Positions 24,621-33,555 of a DNA stretch of 64,000 nt are shown here, one piece after another. The notes beneath the pieces were generated by a model that had not been told where the DNA came from, ran no database searches, and saw nothing but the letters and a program-made list of their open reading frames with translations. Positions within the stretch are counted from its first letter, which is position 1. Each line of letters opens with the position of its first letter. The position numbers were made by a program, and so were the translations under genes. The stretch spans positions 1,370,501 through 1,434,500 of the forward strand of contig NZ_CP028415.1 of NCBI RefSeq assembly GCF_000722765.2. Direction: 5' to 3'. Origin of the DNA: Streptococcus mitis (GTDB lineage Bacteria > Bacillota > Bacilli > Lactobacillales > Streptococcaceae).

Positions 24621-25384
24621 AATAAGTGTTCTAATCCATAGACAAGCTCATGACGCTTGACAACTTCTTTAATTCCCAAATTCACCCCTGTCATGAAGGA
24701 GCTGCGATCATAGGAGTCATGACGGAGGGTCAATCCTTCTCCCTGATTGCCAAAGATGACTTCCTGATGGGCTACCAAGCCTGGCAAACGAACTGAGTGA
24801 ATCCGCATGCCATCAAAGTCAGCACCACGGGCACCTGAAATCAATTCTTCCTCATCAGGCGCACCTTGCTGGATTGACTCTCGAACTTCTGCCATCAATT
24901 CAGCTGTTTTAATAGCTGTTCCACTCGGAGCATCCTTTTTCTTGTCATGATGGAGCTCGATAATCTCCACATTTGGGAAATATTTGGCAGCCTGCGTCGC
25001 AAATTGCATAAGCAAGACAGCACCCAAGGCAAAGTTAGGAGCGATCAAGCCACCCAAATCTTGGGCACGAGAAAATGCTTTTAGCTCTGCAATTTCTTCA
25101 CTTGTGAAACCTGTTGTTCCAACTACTGGAGCAAAACCATTTTCAAGAGCAAAGCGTGTATTTTCATAGGCAACAGCTGGTGTAGTAAAGTCTACCCAGA
25201 CATCTGCTTTAAAGCCTGCCAAATCAGCCTTATCCTTGAAAACAGGAATACCTTGCCATTCTGACTCAGACTCAAAAGGATCCAAAACTGCTACCAAGTC
25301 CAAGTCTGGATCAGCCAAGACCATCTGACAAGCAGCTTGCCCCATTTTTCCCTTAAAACCAGCAATAATTACTCGAATACTCAT
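24617..25384 (-). CDS. dapB: 4-hydroxy-tetrahydrodipicolinate reductase
   Basis: A 255-residue enzyme of the lysine/diaminopimelate pathway. The nucleotide-binding loop reads GFKGKMGQA (residues 9-17), the active-site region [15 protein letters not shown] (about 143-157) holds the catalytic His-His-Asp and Lys, and GTTGF (about 90-94) lies near the cofactor. It reduces the DapA product with NAD(P)H and supplies lysine for the peptidoglycan stem. The ATG has an AGGAG site. It is first in the dapB-cca-ABC-F operon. Its 5' flank is an unusual structured repeat region (25395-25640), described separately. Confidence 0.95.
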   Translation of the reverse strand: MSIRVIIAGFKGKMGQAACQMVLADPDLDLVAVLDPFESESEWQGIPVFKDKADLAGFKADVWVDFTTPAVAYENTRFALENGFAPVVGTTGFTSEEIAELKAFSRAQDLGGLIAPNFALGAVLLMQFATQAAKYFPNVEIIELHHDKKKDAPSGTAIKTAELMAEVRESIQQGAPDEEELISGARGADFDGMRIHSVRLPGLVAHQEVIFGNQGEGLTLRHDSYDRSSFMTGVNLGIKEVVKRHELVYGLEHLL

Positions 25385-25394
25385 CTCTACTCCT

Positions 25395-25640
25395 GTCTAA
25401 GATACAAAGCCTGTAGGAACACAAAGTGAAAATAGGAGTTTTGATCAAGAAGTGTCTACTCCTTGGAAAATCTATCTTTTTCACACAGGGTTCCAGGCGT
25501 GTTCAATTATCAAGATACAAAGGACGTTAGCTGCCCATGAAAAATAGGGAATAGCGCTGACTTTCCATGAAAGGCAAGACAGGCATCTTTTTTCAAGAGG
25601 CAGGTGGTCCGTGTTCAATTGCTAAGATACAAGGCATCTT
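25395..25640 (-). repeat. Tandem structured repeat: three AAGATACAA motifs separating two long hairpins
   Basis: The motif AAGATACAA occurs at about 25399, 25512 and 25624, spaced 113 and 112 bases; copies 2 and 3 are preceded by GTGTTCAATT. Between copies 1 and 2 lie nested pairings: GCCT/AGGC (25409/25495), GGAAC/GTTCC (25416/25490), GTGAAA/TTTCAC (25426/25479) and AGGAGT/ACTCCT (25434/25458). Between copies 2 and 3 a different sequence gives the same plan: GGAC/GTCC (25522/25607), CTGCC/GGCAG (25531/25599), TGAAAAA/TTTTTCA (25538/25588) and CTTTC/GAAAG (25561/25569). Structure is kept while sequence has changed. It lies in the degV-dapB gap with no long open frame. Family not recognised. 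Confidence 0.65.
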
Positions 25641-25660
25641 AACTTGCCTAGAAGCGCCAA

Positions 25661-26509
25661 CTAAATCACTGGAATATAACCTAGAGCAATGCTTCCTGCT
25701 CCTAGATGGGTTCCAATGACACTACCAAATGTCGCAGGTGAAATATCCGTACCTACCCCAGAATCAAGCAAGTGCTGACGCAATTCCTCGGCCTTTTCAG
25801 AAGCATTCCCGTGAATAACAATGATACGGTATTGGCCTGAAGCTGTGGCTTCCTTGATGATTTCAATTAAGCGCTTTGTGGCTTTCTTTTCAGTACGAAC
25901 TTTTTCGTACACTTCAATCACACCTTGGTCGTTGAAATAAAGGATTGGCTTAATGCTAAGCAGATTGCCCAAAATAGCAGCACCATTTGAAAGACGTCCA
26001 CCTTTTACCAAATGATCCAGGTCATCTACCATGATAAAAGCTGACGTACGGCTGATTTGAATAGCTAGCTTATCCTGAATAATGGCAAAGTCATCGCCCT
26101 GGTCTTTCCAATTAAAGACACTTTCAACCATGATACCTAGAGGAGCACTTGTAATCAAAGTGTCTGGGAAGGCAATGGTTAAGCCCTCATAATCATCGAC
26201 CATGTACTGGATATTTTGGTAAAAACCTGAAATTCCAGAAGATAGGAAAAGCCCCAAAGCATGGGTATAGCCTTGTTCTTTAAGCGAAGTTAGAATCTCA
26301 TCTAACTTGGCAATACTTGGTTGACTGGTCTTAGGCAATTCAGAAGCCTGAGCCATTTTTTGGTAAAATTCTTCAGCAGTCAGATTAACACCTTCAACAT
26401 ACTCCTCACCATCAATATTGACAGGAATATCCAAGACATACAAATCTTCTCTTTGCAAGGTCTCTGCACTGAGATAGGCAGAGGAATCTGTGATAACAGC
26501 TAATTTCAT
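25661..26509 (-). CDS. DegV family fatty-acid-binding protein
   Basis: A 282-residue DegV protein. The N-terminus [14 protein letters not shown] contains the DSS element that binds the fatty-acid carboxylate, and [10 protein letters not shown] (about residues 90-99) and KGGRLS (about 168-173) are typical of the family. DegV/FakB proteins carry a fatty acid to the kinase FakA so that exogenous lipid can enter phospholipid synthesis. Streptococci have several paralogues with different chain preferences, and I cannot assign this one. It starts one base after the DUF1149 gene and the two are surely co-transcribed. Downstream is the structured repeat region before dapB. Confidence 0.88.
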   Translation of the reverse strand: MKLAVITDSSAYLSAETLQREDLYVLDIPVNIDGEEYVEGVNLTAEEFYQKMAQASELPKTSQPSIAKLDEILTSLKEQGYTHALGLFLSSGISGFYQNIQYMVDDYEGLTIAFPDTLITSAPLGIMVESVFNWKDQGDDFAIIQDKLAIQISRTSAFIMVDDLDHLVKGGRLSNGAAILGNLLSIKPILYFNDQGVIEVYEKVRTEKKATKRLIEIIKEATASGQYRIIVIHGNASEKAEELRQHLLDSGVGTDISPATFGSVIGTHLGAGSIALGYIPVI

Positions 26510-26510
26510 A

Positions 26511-26885
26511 TTAGAACTCCAAATTAATTCCTGGTAAGTCTAATGCAATTTCAGTTACTTCGTAAGTCAAACGGTTGAGCATGTTCAAACATGGACGAGC
26601 CAAGGTTTCCACTTCTTCTTGGTTCAATTCACTTGGTTCGTTAACAATACGACCATCGATATGGTTCACCTGTGAAATGGTTCCACTGATGACAAATTTA
26701 TCAAATACAATCATAAAACTCAAGACAACGATCAAGGAAGTCACTTGATTTTCTTGGTCATGTTGAATCAATTGGAAGTTCACATCCACCTTAGTTTCAG
26801 GAGCTCCATTTTCATTTTCCCATTCAAAATTACGCGCATCAAAATGATACTGACTAACAAATTCTTGTTCACGTTTAAGATTCAT
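26511..26885 (-). CDS. DUF1149 family protein
   Basis: A 124-residue cytoplasmic protein of the DUF1149 family of lactic acid bacteria. It has no signal peptide or membrane segment. The sequence is acidic with conserved patterns such as [11 protein letters not shown] (residues about 13-23) and alternating beta strands ([25 protein letters not shown]), resembling a small SecB-like beta fold. No function is established that I know of. The ATG follows GGGAGAAAG, and the gene lies 73 bases after glmM and immediately before degV. Confidence 0.8.
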   Translation of the reverse strand: MNLKREQEFVSQYHFDARNFEWENENGAPETKVDVNFQLIQHDQENQVTSLIVVLSFMIVFDKFVISGTISQVNHIDGRIVNEPSELNQEEVETLARPCLNMLNRLTYEVTEIALDLPGINLEF

Positions 26886-26958
26886 ATCTTTCTCCCTTGG
26901 CTACAATATTATAAGTTATTGTACCATAATTTTTTATTTTCATCTAGTTTTCTAGGAT

Positions 26959-28311
26959 TTAGTCAATCCCGATTTCAGCTCGAACTACGTCTGCGATGGT
27001 ATCAACATAGTAGTCTACTTCTTCTGTTGTAGGCGCTTCTGCCATAACACGCAAGAGGGGTTCTGTCCCACTTGGGCGAACAAGAATACGGCCGTTCCCT
27101 GCCATTTCTTCTTCCATCTTCTCGATGATAGCCTTGATAGCTGGAACTTCCATAGCCTTTTCCTTCATGGCATTTTCCACTCGGATATTGACTAATTTTT
27201 GTGGATAGATGGTTACTTCTGCTGCCAACTCTGACAAGCTCTTACCAGTCTCCTTCATGATTTTGGTCAATTGAACAGCTGATAATTGACCATCACCTGT
27301 TGTATTGTAGTCCATCAAGATGACGTGACCAGACTGTTCACCACCGAGGTTGTAACCTGATTTTCTCATTTCTTCCACAACATAGCGGTCGCCAACTGCA
27401 GTGACCACCTTGTTAATGCCTTCACGGTCCAAGGCCTTGTGGAAACCAAGGTTAGACATAACGGTTGTCACGATTGTATTTTGGGCTAATTGTCCCTTTT
27501 CAGAAAGGTATTTTCCGATGATGTACATGATTTTGTCACCATCAACGATCTCACCATTTTCATCAATAGCAATCAAACGGTCACTGTCTCCGTCAAAGGC
27601 CAAACCAATAGCTGACCCGCTTTCTTTGACCACTTCTTGAAGGGTTTCTGGGTGGGTTGAACCAACATTAAGGTTGATGTTAAGACCATCTGGTGTTTCC
27701 CCGATAACAGTTAATTGAGCACCAAGGTCTGCAAAGATTTGACGGGCACTTGTAGAAGCTGCACCATTGGCTGTATCCAAGGCAACTTTCATTCCTTCAA
27801 GAGGAGTTCCAGTTGAAACAAGGTAGCCTTCATACTTACGCAAGCCTTCTGGATAATCTACCAAGGTTCCCAAGCCTTCAGCACTTGGACGAGGAAGAGT
27901 ATCTTCTGCAGCATCTAACAAGGCTTCAATTTCTGCTTCTTTTTCGTCATCTAGTTTGAAACCATCACCTCCAAAGAACTTAATTCCATTATCAAGGGCT
28001 GGGTTGTGGCTAGCAGAAATCATGACACCGGCACTTGCCCCTTCAGTTTTAACCAAGTAAGCTACTGCTGGTGTTGCAAGAACACCTAGTTTGTATACGT
28101 GAATACCAACTGAAAGAAGACCAGCTACCAAGGCTGATTCCAGCATTTCCCCAGAAATACGTGTATCACGTCCTACAAAAACTTTCGGTGCTTCCGTTTC
28201 ATGTTGGCTAAGAACATAGCCTCCAAAACGACCTAGTTTGAAGGCCAATTCTGGCGTTAATTCTACGTTAGCTTCTCCACGGACTCCATCAGTCCCAAAA
28301 TATTTACCCAT
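26959..28311 (-). CDS. glmM: Phosphoglucosamine mutase
   Basis: A 450-residue enzyme of the alpha-phosphohexomutase family. The catalytic serine lies in [13 protein letters not shown] (residues about 97-109), the metal loop is DGDSDR (about 240-245), the sugar-binding loop is GGEQSGH (about 323-329) and the phosphate-binding loop is [12 protein letters not shown] near the C-terminus. It converts glucosamine-6-phosphate to glucosamine-1-phosphate for UDP-GlcNAc and peptidoglycan. It is third in the cdaA-cdaR-glmM operon, a conserved arrangement in Firmicutes in which GlmM can bind and restrain the diadenylate cyclase. The start is preceded by AAAAGGA. Confidence 0.96.
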   Translation of the reverse strand: MGKYFGTDGVRGEANVELTPELAFKLGRFGGYVLSQHETEAPKVFVGRDTRISGEMLESALVAGLLSVGIHVYKLGVLATPAVAYLVKTEGASAGVMISASHNPALDNGIKFFGGDGFKLDDEKEAEIEALLDAAEDTLPRPSAEGLGTLVDYPEGLRKYEGYLVSTGTPLEGMKVALDTANGAASTSARQIFADLGAQLTVIGETPDGLNINLNVGSTHPETLQEVVKESGSAIGLAFDGDSDRLIAIDENGEIVDGDKIMYIIGKYLSEKGQLAQNTIVTTVMSNLGFHKALDREGINKVVTAVGDRYVVEEMRKSGYNLGGEQSGHVILMDYNTTGDGQLSAVQLTKIMKETGKSLSELAAEVTIYPQKLVNIRVENAMKEKAMEVPAIKAIIEKMEEEMAGNGRILVRPSGTEPLLRVMAEAPTTEEVDYYVDTIADVVRAEIGID

Positions 28312-28335
28312 TTTTATAAAATCCTTTTCCTATTA

Positions 28336-29115
28336 TTAATTCGTTTTTGAACTAGTTGCTTTCGTTGACGAAGATGTCTCCGATGAGCTGCTTGTTGTTG
28401 AATTTGATGTACTTGAACTTGGTGCTACTGGTTTTGTAGTCACCTTCATTGTTGTGTCGAACGGAGTTATAACTGCTGGTAAGACAACACCATTGCGATC
28501 AATTGCCTGCAAAGGTACTGAACCACTGTAATTACCTGTTATGCGTTCGCTGGTTGGTAAAAGCGCAATAATACGATCAATTTTAGATAGTGTTTCTTGG
28601 TCAGTTGTGACAGAAACCCGTTCATTTGACACGGTTACACTATCAATTTGTAGCTTGGAATCAATCTGGCTTTGGTCAACTTGTGGCACAACAATCATCC
28701 CATCTCGCTTAACCTTCTTCCCAACTTTCACTGTGATCTTTTGAGGCGTTGCCACAGCGGTCAATCCGCTTGGAAGATTTTCAATATTCAAGGGAACTTC
28801 AATCGTTCCAACACTGGCATCCGTCAAATCAGCAGTTACCTTAAACTTACGAGTGCTCTCCTGCATTTCGCTAGCCAAGGTCACACGATTGGCACCTGTC
28901 AGTACAACTGAAACTTCTGATGCAAATCCGCTAATGAAATACTGGTCATCATCATAGTGAATATCGATAGGAACGTTCGTTATCGTATTGGTGTAGGTTT
29001 CTGATTTGACCTGCCTTGCGGTATTGCTATTTTGAAAGTTGGTTGACGTTGCATAGATAAATAAGACACAAGCAAAAAAGAGAGATGAAATGATATATAG
29101 ACTATTTTTTCTCAT
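28336..29115 (-). CDS. cdaR: CdaR (YbbR-domain regulator of diadenylate cyclase)
   Basis: A 259-residue protein with one N-terminal membrane helix (residues about 6-24, LYIISSLFFACVLFIYA) and an external part made of YbbR-type beta domains. Typical segments are NVPIDIHYDDDQYFISGFASEV and VPLNIENLPSGLTAVATPQ. The tail is Ser/Thr-rich (from about residue 235). CdaR proteins bind the membrane-embedded cyclase CdaA and modulate c-di-AMP synthesis. The gene overlaps cdaA by 14 bases and lies 24 bases before glmM. The low-complexity tail could extend into the wall; its role is unknown. Confidence 0.92.
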   Translation of the reverse strand: MRKNSLYIISSLFFACVLFIYATSTNFQNSNTARQVKSETYTNTITNVPIDIHYDDDQYFISGFASEVSVVLTGANRVTLASEMQESTRKFKVTADLTDASVGTIEVPLNIENLPSGLTAVATPQKITVKVGKKVKRDGMIVVPQVDQSQIDSKLQIDSVTVSNERVSVTTDQETLSKIDRIIALLPTSERITGNYSGSVPLQAIDRNGVVLPAVITPFDTTMKVTTKPVAPSSSTSNSTTSSSSETSSSTKATSSKTN

Positions 29116-29959
29116 ATTTCCAGCCTCCTAGCAAACGGTCCTTAAAACTGACTTTTTCCTCAACAACTGGCAAAAGAATTGCTCGTAGCTCTGCTTCAAA
29201 TTCTTCAATCGTCAAGTCGTGCTTGAAAACCCCATTGTAGGTAATAGAAATGCCACCTGTTTCCTCTGAGACGATGAAGGTCAAGGCATCCGACACTTCT
29301 GATAAACCGATAGCCGCCCGGTGTCTGGTCCCAAATTCCTTGGAAATCCCTGTACTTTCTGTCAGGGGCAAATAGGCAGAGGTTACTGCTATTCGATTTT
29401 CTCTGATAATCACAGCACCATCGTGTAGGGGAGTGTTGGGGATAAAGATATTAATAAGGAGTTCAGCTGAAATATTGGCATCCAAAGGAATCCCTGTCGC
29501 AATGTATTCTTGCAAGGTCCGAACTCGTTGGATGGCAACCAGAGCACCAATCTTACGAGGACTCATATATTCAACCGACTTGATAAAGGCACGAATCATT
29601 TGCTCCTCTGCACTAATTTGAGCAGTAGAAAAGAAATCTGTCGCCCTTCCCAAGCGTTCCAAACCAGTCCGAATCTCTGGAGAGAAGATAACAACCGCAG
29701 CAATAACCCCATAGGTGATAATTTGATTAATCAACCAAGAAATCGTTGTTAAACCAAGGATATTGGCCACAACCTGGGCTAATACAAAAATCACGACCCC
29801 CCGCACCAAAATCATAATCTTGGTGCCAGCTATCGCTTTTGTAAAACGATATAAAATATAGGCCACAATCAAAATATCAAACAGATTGATGGCAATACTC
29901 CAAGGACTAGAAAACAAGCTAGTCCAATATTGCAGGTTGGATAATTGTTGAAAGTTCAT
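29102..29959 (-). CDS. cdaA: Diadenylate cyclase CdaA
   Basis: A 285-residue membrane enzyme that makes c-di-AMP from two ATP. Three N-terminal helices (residues about 15-105) are followed by a DAC domain with the two signature motifs DGAVII (about 177-182) and RHRAAIG (about 208-214). c-di-AMP controls potassium and osmotic balance and is essential or nearly so in streptococci. I chose the ATG at 29959 because GAGGAGACAGCAG precedes it; the open frame extends 19 codons further with no ribosome binding site. First gene of cdaA-cdaR-glmM, linking nucleotide signalling to wall precursor supply. It is divergent from the ferredoxin-NADP reductase gene. Confidence 0.95.
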   Translation of the reverse strand: MNFQQLSNLQYWTSLFSSPWSIAINLFDILIVAYILYRFTKAIAGTKIMILVRGVVIFVLAQVVANILGLTTISWLINQIITYGVIAAVVIFSPEIRTGLERLGRATDFFSTAQISAEEQMIRAFIKSVEYMSPRKIGALVAIQRVRTLQEYIATGIPLDANISAELLINIFIPNTPLHDGAVIIRENRIAVTSAYLPLTESTGISKEFGTRHRAAIGLSEVSDALTFIVSEETGGISITYNGVFKHDLTIEEFEAELRAILLPVVEEKVSFKDRLLGGWKYEKK

Positions 29960-30096
29960 CTGCTGTCTCCTCTCTGTCCAAACACGTTCCTTTCTATTAT
30001 ACCATTTTTCTGACATTTTTTTCCCTATCCTACTTCATTTTAAATTAAGGAAAAATATGATAAAATAAACTGACTAGAAAAAACAAAGGAGAAACC

Positions 30097-31065
30097 ATGT
30101 CTCAACTCTATGATATTACCATTGTAGGTGGTGGTCCTGTCGGGCTTTTTGCAGCCTTCTATGCCCATCTACGCCAAGCCAAGGTCCAAATCATCGACTC
30201 TCTTCCCCAACTAGGTGGACAACCTGCTATTCTCTATCCTGAAAAGGAAATCCTAGACGTCCCAGGTTTCCCAAATCTGACTGGAGAAGAGTTGACTAAC
30301 CGTCTAATCGAGCAATTACATGGCTTTGATACCCCTATTCATCTCAATGAAACGGTCCTTGAGATTGAAAAACAAGAAGAAGGCTTTGTCATTACAACTT
30401 CTAAAGGAAGTCACCTGTCTAAAACTGTTATCATCGCTATGGGTGGCGGTGCCTTTAAACCACGTCCGCTGGAACTAGAAGGCGTTGAATGCTATGAAAA
30501 TATCCACTACCATGTTTCCAACATCCAGCAATACGCTGGTAAGAAAGTGACGATTCTTGGTGGTGGGGACTCAGCTGTGGATTGGGCTTTGGCTTTTGAA
30601 AAAATTGCGCCAACTACCCTTGTTCACCGCAGAGATAATTTCCGCGCCTTGGAACACAGTGTACAAGCCTTACAGGAATCTTCTGTAACCATCAAGACAC
30701 CATTCGTCCCTAGCCAACTCCTTGGAGATGGAAAAAGGCTCGATAAACTTGAAATCACAAAAGTCAAATCTGATGAAACAGAAACGATTGACCTAGACCA
30801 CCTCTTTGTCAACTATGGTTTCAAATCTTCTGTCGGTAACCTTAAAAACTGGGGTCTGGACCTCAACCGCCACAAGATTATCGTCAACAGCAAACAAGAA
30901 TCTAGCCAAGCAGGTATCTATGCTATCGGTGACTGTTGCTACTATGACGGAAAAATTGATCTGATTGCGACAGGCCTCGGAGAAGCTCCAACCGCTATCA
31001 ACAATGCCATCAACTATATCGACCCAGAGCAAAAAGTACAACCAAAACATTCAACCAGTTTATAA
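30097..31065 (+). CDS. fnr: Ferredoxin/flavodoxin-NADP+ reductase, thioredoxin-reductase type
   Basis: A 322-residue flavoprotein. FAD binding is shown by GGGPVGLFAAFYAH (residues about 10-23) and by the late GIYAIGDCCYY (about 278-288). NADPH binding is shown by ILGGGDSAVDWAL (about 154-166). The redox-active CxxC of true thioredoxin reductases is absent; the CC near residue 285 is not in that position. This defines the TrxR-like ferredoxin-NADP reductase group (YumC type). It passes electrons between NADPH and a ferredoxin or flavodoxin. The gene has an AAAGGAGA site, is monocistronic, and ends in a strong terminator. Confidence 0.9.
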   Translation: MSQLYDITIVGGGPVGLFAAFYAHLRQAKVQIIDSLPQLGGQPAILYPEKEILDVPGFPNLTGEELTNRLIEQLHGFDTPIHLNETVLEIEKQEEGFVITTSKGSHLSKTVIIAMGGGAFKPRPLELEGVECYENIHYHVSNIQQYAGKKVTILGGGDSAVDWALAFEKIAPTTLVHRRDNFRALEHSVQALQESSVTIKTPFVPSQLLGDGKRLDKLEITKVKSDETETIDLDHLFVNYGFKSSVGNLKNWGLDLNRHKIIVNSKQESSQAGIYAIGDCCYYDGKIDLIATGLGEAPTAINNAINYIDPEQKVQPKHSTSL

Positions 31066-31070
31066 AAAAG

Positions 31071-31098
31071 AACCACGAGTCGCATAGGATTCGTGGTT
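31071..31098 (+). terminator. Terminator of fnr
   Basis: An eight-base stem AACCACGA/TCGTGGTT is followed by T. Confidence 0.85.
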
Positions 31099-31162
31099 TT
31101 ATAATTCATCTACAATCTTGTTAGCTCATATCTTTCCCTTTTTTAGCAAAAATAAAAATGCC

Positions 31163-31191
31163 TATCAAACTGATAAAACATGGGATATAAT
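31163..31191 (+). promoter_or_regulatory. Promoter of the toxin mRNA
   Basis: A perfect TATAAT -10 (31186-31191) with a poor -35 (TATCAA) at 17 bases. Transcription would start near 31198, directly before the direct repeat GCACTAA (31199-31205). Confidence 0.6.
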
Positions 31192-31198
31192 AAGAACG

Positions 31199-31205
31199 GC
31201 ACTAA
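31199..31205 (+). repeat. Direct repeat DR-5' of the toxin-antitoxin locus
   Basis: GCACTAA at the 5' end of the toxin mRNA is repeated at 31510-31516 within the antitoxin gene. Because the two genes converge, the antitoxin RNA carries the complement UUAGUGC and can pair with the toxin leader. This is the arrangement of the enterococcal par (Fst) locus. Confidence 0.6.
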
Positions 31206-31235
31206 CAATACGCCTTGGAAAAGGAGGTATTACTG

Positions 31236-31448
31236 ATGCTAGAACTTCTCAAAATAATACTTATCGCAGTCATCGAGAGTATTATCTCATGGCTGGTGAC
31301 TCGTTGGTTAGACGCACTTCGACAAGTAATACTCTTCGAAAATCAAATTCAAACCACGTCAGCTTCGCCTTGCCGTACTCAAGTACAGCCTACGGCTAGC
31401 TTCCTAGTTTGCTCTTTGATTTTCATTGAGTATAACCTTCCTGGTTAG
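31236..31448 (+). CDS. Fst-like type I toxin, C-terminus replaced by BOX sequence
   Basis: As it stands, a 70-residue open frame. The first 32 residues form a small hydrophobic peptide (MLELLKIILIAVIESIISWL) followed by a charged tail (VTRWLDALRQ), the plan of Fst-family membrane toxins of about 30 residues. From residue about 32 the frame runs into a BOX element and continues to the TAG at 31448, giving an unrelated tail with two cysteines. If the element is removed together with one TA, an in-frame TAA follows directly after ...LRQVI, restoring a 32-residue peptide. AAGGAGG lies nine bases before the ATG. A TTG start seven codons upstream is possible but overlaps this site. Toxicity of the extended form is unknown; the locus may be disabled. 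Confidence 0.65.
   Translation: MLELLKIILIAVIESIISWLVTRWLDALRQVILFENQIQTTSASPCRTQVQPTASFLVCSLIFIEYNLPG
31330..31432 (+). repeat. BOX element (boxA-boxC, no boxB)
   Basis: About 103 bp with ends TACTCTTCGAAAATC and GATTTTCATTGAGTA. It contains the CGCCTTGCCGTA core of boxA recognised by the BOX-PCR primer and then a complete boxC. It is inserted inside the toxin reading frame. Confidence 0.85.
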
Positions 31449-31467
31449 TGCTATCTAACCCAGAAAA

Positions 31468-31501
31468 AAATCCCCTCGGTATTGCAGTACCGAGGGGATT
31501 T
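31468..31501. terminator. Bidirectional terminator shared by toxin and antitoxin
   Basis: A 14-bp perfect stem (AAATCCCCTCGGTA with TACCGAGGGGATTT) around a six-base loop, with T runs on both strands. A shared bidirectional terminator between convergent transcripts is a hallmark of par/Fst loci. Confidence 0.9.
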
Positions 31502-31509
31502 CTGTTTTA

Positions 31510-31516
31510 GCACTAA
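31510..31516 (+). repeat. Direct repeat DR-3' of the toxin-antitoxin locus
   Basis: GCACTAA, same orientation as 31199-31205, inside the antitoxin gene and outside the shared terminator. Confidence 0.6.
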
Positions 31517-31543
31517 AATGCTAAAACTTCTCAATTCTCCCTT

Positions 31544-31573
31544 ATTATCTCACATACTCTATTCAATTGTCAA
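31544..31573 (-). promoter_or_regulatory. Promoter of the antitoxin RNA
   Basis: On the minus strand a perfect TTGACA, 18 bases, then GATAAT (or 17 bases to AGATAA). It is stronger than the toxin promoter, as expected for a labile antitoxin RNA. Confidence 0.7.
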
Positions 31574-31669
31574 GAAAGAGGTTAATATTTTGTAAACTAG
31601 CGACATCAGGCTGTTAGAAAAATGGAATCAACCATTTATACTGATAATTCAAGGGCTTGTTTTATATCT

Positions 31670-32581
31670 TTATAGTTGTTCGGCTAATTTATTTATCTTT
31701 CTGAGTCTGTGGTTGACACCACTTTTGGTCAGAGGAGTGCTGAGGCTATCTGCTAACTGCTGGATAGAGTAGTCTGGGTGCTGAATCCGCAATTGCGCTA
31801 CCTCCTGCAAATCCACTGGCAGGTTTTCTAAGCCCATGATATCTTTGATTTTGCTGATATTGTTAATAGTCTTCATACTGGCAGAAACTGTTCGAGCGAT
31901 ATTAGCTGTCTCGGCATTATTGGCCCGATTAAGGTCATTACGGGTTTCTCGTAAAATCTTAACCCGCTCAAAATCATCACGCGCCTGCATGGCTCCGATG
32001 ACAATCAAGAAGTCCATAATGTCTTCAGCTCGCTGGAGATAGGTCACAGCTCCCTTCTTACGCTCAAGCACCTTGGCATCCAGTAAAAACTGCTGTAGAA
32101 GAGAGGCAATCCCTTGCGCGTGGTCCAGATAAACAGAACTGATTTCCAACTGGTACTTACCTGATTCAGGGTCACGAATGCTCCCATTTGCCAAGAAAGC
32201 ACCACAGAGATAGGCACGCCCTGCTTCCTCATCCGATAAAATCGCCTCATCAATACCTGTTTCTAGGCCAAAGAAAGAATCTGCCAAATGTAAATCACTT
32301 AACAAGTCCTGCACCTTTTCATCTGTAAATACAGTATAGACGCGATTCTTGCGAAGATTGCTTCTTTGGTGGTGTCGAATTTCCGATTTAATTTCATAGA
32401 AATGGAGAAAGGACTCATAGAGGTGACGAGCCAGCTTGGCATTTTCTGTCACTACAGATAAAGTCAAGCCTGAAGTTGAGAGACCGATACTGCCAGACAT
32501 CTTGATAATGGCTGACAATTCATGCCGGCTCAGGTGGTGTTGACCTAGGATTTCCTCTTTTACTGCTACTGTGAAACTCAT
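31670..32581 (-). CDS. whiA: DNA-binding protein WhiA
   Basis: A 303-residue WhiA (DUF199) protein. It combines an N-terminal region related to LAGLIDADG endonucleases (with [13 protein letters not shown], residues about 123-135) and a C-terminal helix-turn-helix ([22 protein letters not shown], about 272-293). In Firmicutes WhiA influences cell division and chromosome segregation and does not act as a nuclease. It overlaps yvcK by four bases, in the conserved rapZ-yvcK-whiA cluster, of which it is the last gene. Confidence 0.95.
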   Translation of the reverse strand: MSFTVAVKEEILGQHHLSRHELSAIIKMSGSIGLSTSGLTLSVVTENAKLARHLYESFLHFYEIKSEIRHHQRSNLRKNRVYTVFTDEKVQDLLSDLHLADSFFGLETGIDEAILSDEEAGRAYLCGAFLANGSIRDPESGKYQLEISSVYLDHAQGIASLLQQFLLDAKVLERKKGAVTYLQRAEDIMDFLIVIGAMQARDDFERVKILRETRNDLNRANNAETANIARTVSASMKTINNISKIKDIMGLENLPVDLQEVAQLRIQHPDYSIQQLADSLSTPLTKSGVNHRLRKINKLAEQL

Positions 32582-33555
32582 TTTCTCACCTGTATAATCC
32601 GCATCAATTCATCCACAATCAAATCGCCATCGTGGAAGGCACCCCCATTTTCCAGACGAAGGAAGTTGGATGAAATCACACGCGGAACTTGCTTACAAAG
32701 ACCAGCAAAATCATGTTCCACCTGCACCAAGTATTCATCAAAACGGTTGGAGTTCATGTATTCCTGAGGCACTTTTTCGATATTCACCAAGACAGTATCG
32801 ATAAAAGGTCGACCAAGGTGACGATGCAAGACCTCTACGTGATCACTATCTGTAAAGTGTTCTGTCTCCCCACGTTGGGTCATGATATTACAGACATAGG
32901 CGATTTCTGCCTTAGTTTCCAAAAGAGCCTGCCCGATTTCCTTAATCACGATATTAGGCAAAATCGAGGTAAAGAGGGAACCAGGTCCGAGGACAATCAT
33001 GTCACTTTCAAGAATGGTCTGGACTACTCGACGGCTAGCCAGAGGCGTATCATCGTTGAGGGTATTGGTCACATAGACATGGTCAATCATACCTGGATGG
33101 TCTGCGATATGACTCTCTCCAGCCACTTCTGTCCCATCCTGAAAGACTGCATGAAGGGTCAAGGGATGGTCACTGGAAGGATAAATCTTCCCAGTTGTGT
33201 GGAAAAATTTGCTCAGCAACTGCATGGCATTATAGGTCGAACCCTGCATTTCTGACAGGCCAGCTATAATGAGATTGCCTAATGGATGGCCAGCAAAGGC
33301 TCCAGCATCCTCAGAAAAGCGGTACTGAAAGACCTTTTCATAAAACTTAGGCATATCCGACATGGCCACAAGGACATTACGAAGATCACCTGGCGGTGTC
33401 AATTGTTGCATATTTTTTCGGAGTTCACCTGAAGAACCACCATCATCTGCCACCGTTACGATAGCTGCGATTTCCACATCTTTTTCCCGCAGACTTTTAA
33501 GAATGACAGGGATCCCAGTTCCTCCACCAATCACCGTTATCTTTGGTTTTCTCAT
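32578..33555 (-). CDS. yvcK: GlmR/YvcK-type UDP-sugar-binding protein
   Basis: A 325-residue protein of the YvcK/CofD-like family. The nucleotide-binding loop reads [15 protein letters not shown] (residues about 8-22), followed by [12 protein letters not shown] (about 36-47) and [12 protein letters not shown] (about 88-99). B. subtilis YvcK (GlmR) binds UDP-GlcNAc and directs carbon into the wall precursor pathway, in part by acting on glucosamine-6-phosphate synthase. It overlaps rapZ and whiA by four bases each. The family has been annotated as a transferase, but the wall-control role fits this context better. Confidence 0.94.
   Translation of the reverse strand: MRKPKITVIGGGTGIPVILKSLREKDVEIAAIVTVADDGGSSGELRKNMQQLTPPGDLRNVLVAMSDMPKFYEKVFQYRFSEDAGAFAGHPLGNLIIAGLSEMQGSTYNAMQLLSKFFHTTGKIYPSSDHPLTLHAVFQDGTEVAGESHIADHPGMIDHVYVTNTLNDDTPLASRRVVQTILESDMIVLGPGSLFTSILPNIVIKEIGQALLETKAEIAYVCNIMTQRGETEHFTDSDHVEVLHRHLGRPFIDTVLVNIEKVPQEYMNSNRFDEYLVQVEHDFAGLCKQVPRVISSNFLRLENGGAFHDGDLIVDELMRIIQVRK

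Larger units (their letters stand above)
31464..31537 (-). ncRNA. Putative antisense antitoxin RNA (RNA II-like)
   Basis: A strong minus-strand promoter predicts a transcript starting near 31537 and ending at the shared terminator hairpin, about 70 nt. Its 5' half contains a small hairpin TTTTAGCATTTTAGTGCTAAAA with UUAGUGC exposed or in the stem, complementary to the 5' end of the toxin mRNA. Its 3' half is the complement of the toxin mRNA's terminator region. These are the two contact points of RNA II of the par system. Ends are predicted, not measured. Confidence 0.6.

Noticed and set aside
30097..31065. Thioredoxin reductase
   Set aside because: The redox-active CxxC in the NADPH domain is missing; the only adjacent cysteines (GDCCYY) lie in the late FAD-binding segment.
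31118..31399. Plus-strand 93-codon frame overlapping the toxin locus
   Set aside because: It is out of frame with the toxin and lacks a ribosome binding site. The toxin frame has AAGGAGG and a family-like hydrophobic peptide.
31330..31432. First taken for a RUP element
   Set aside because: The CGCCTTGCCGTA core and the boxC end identify it as BOX, not RUP.
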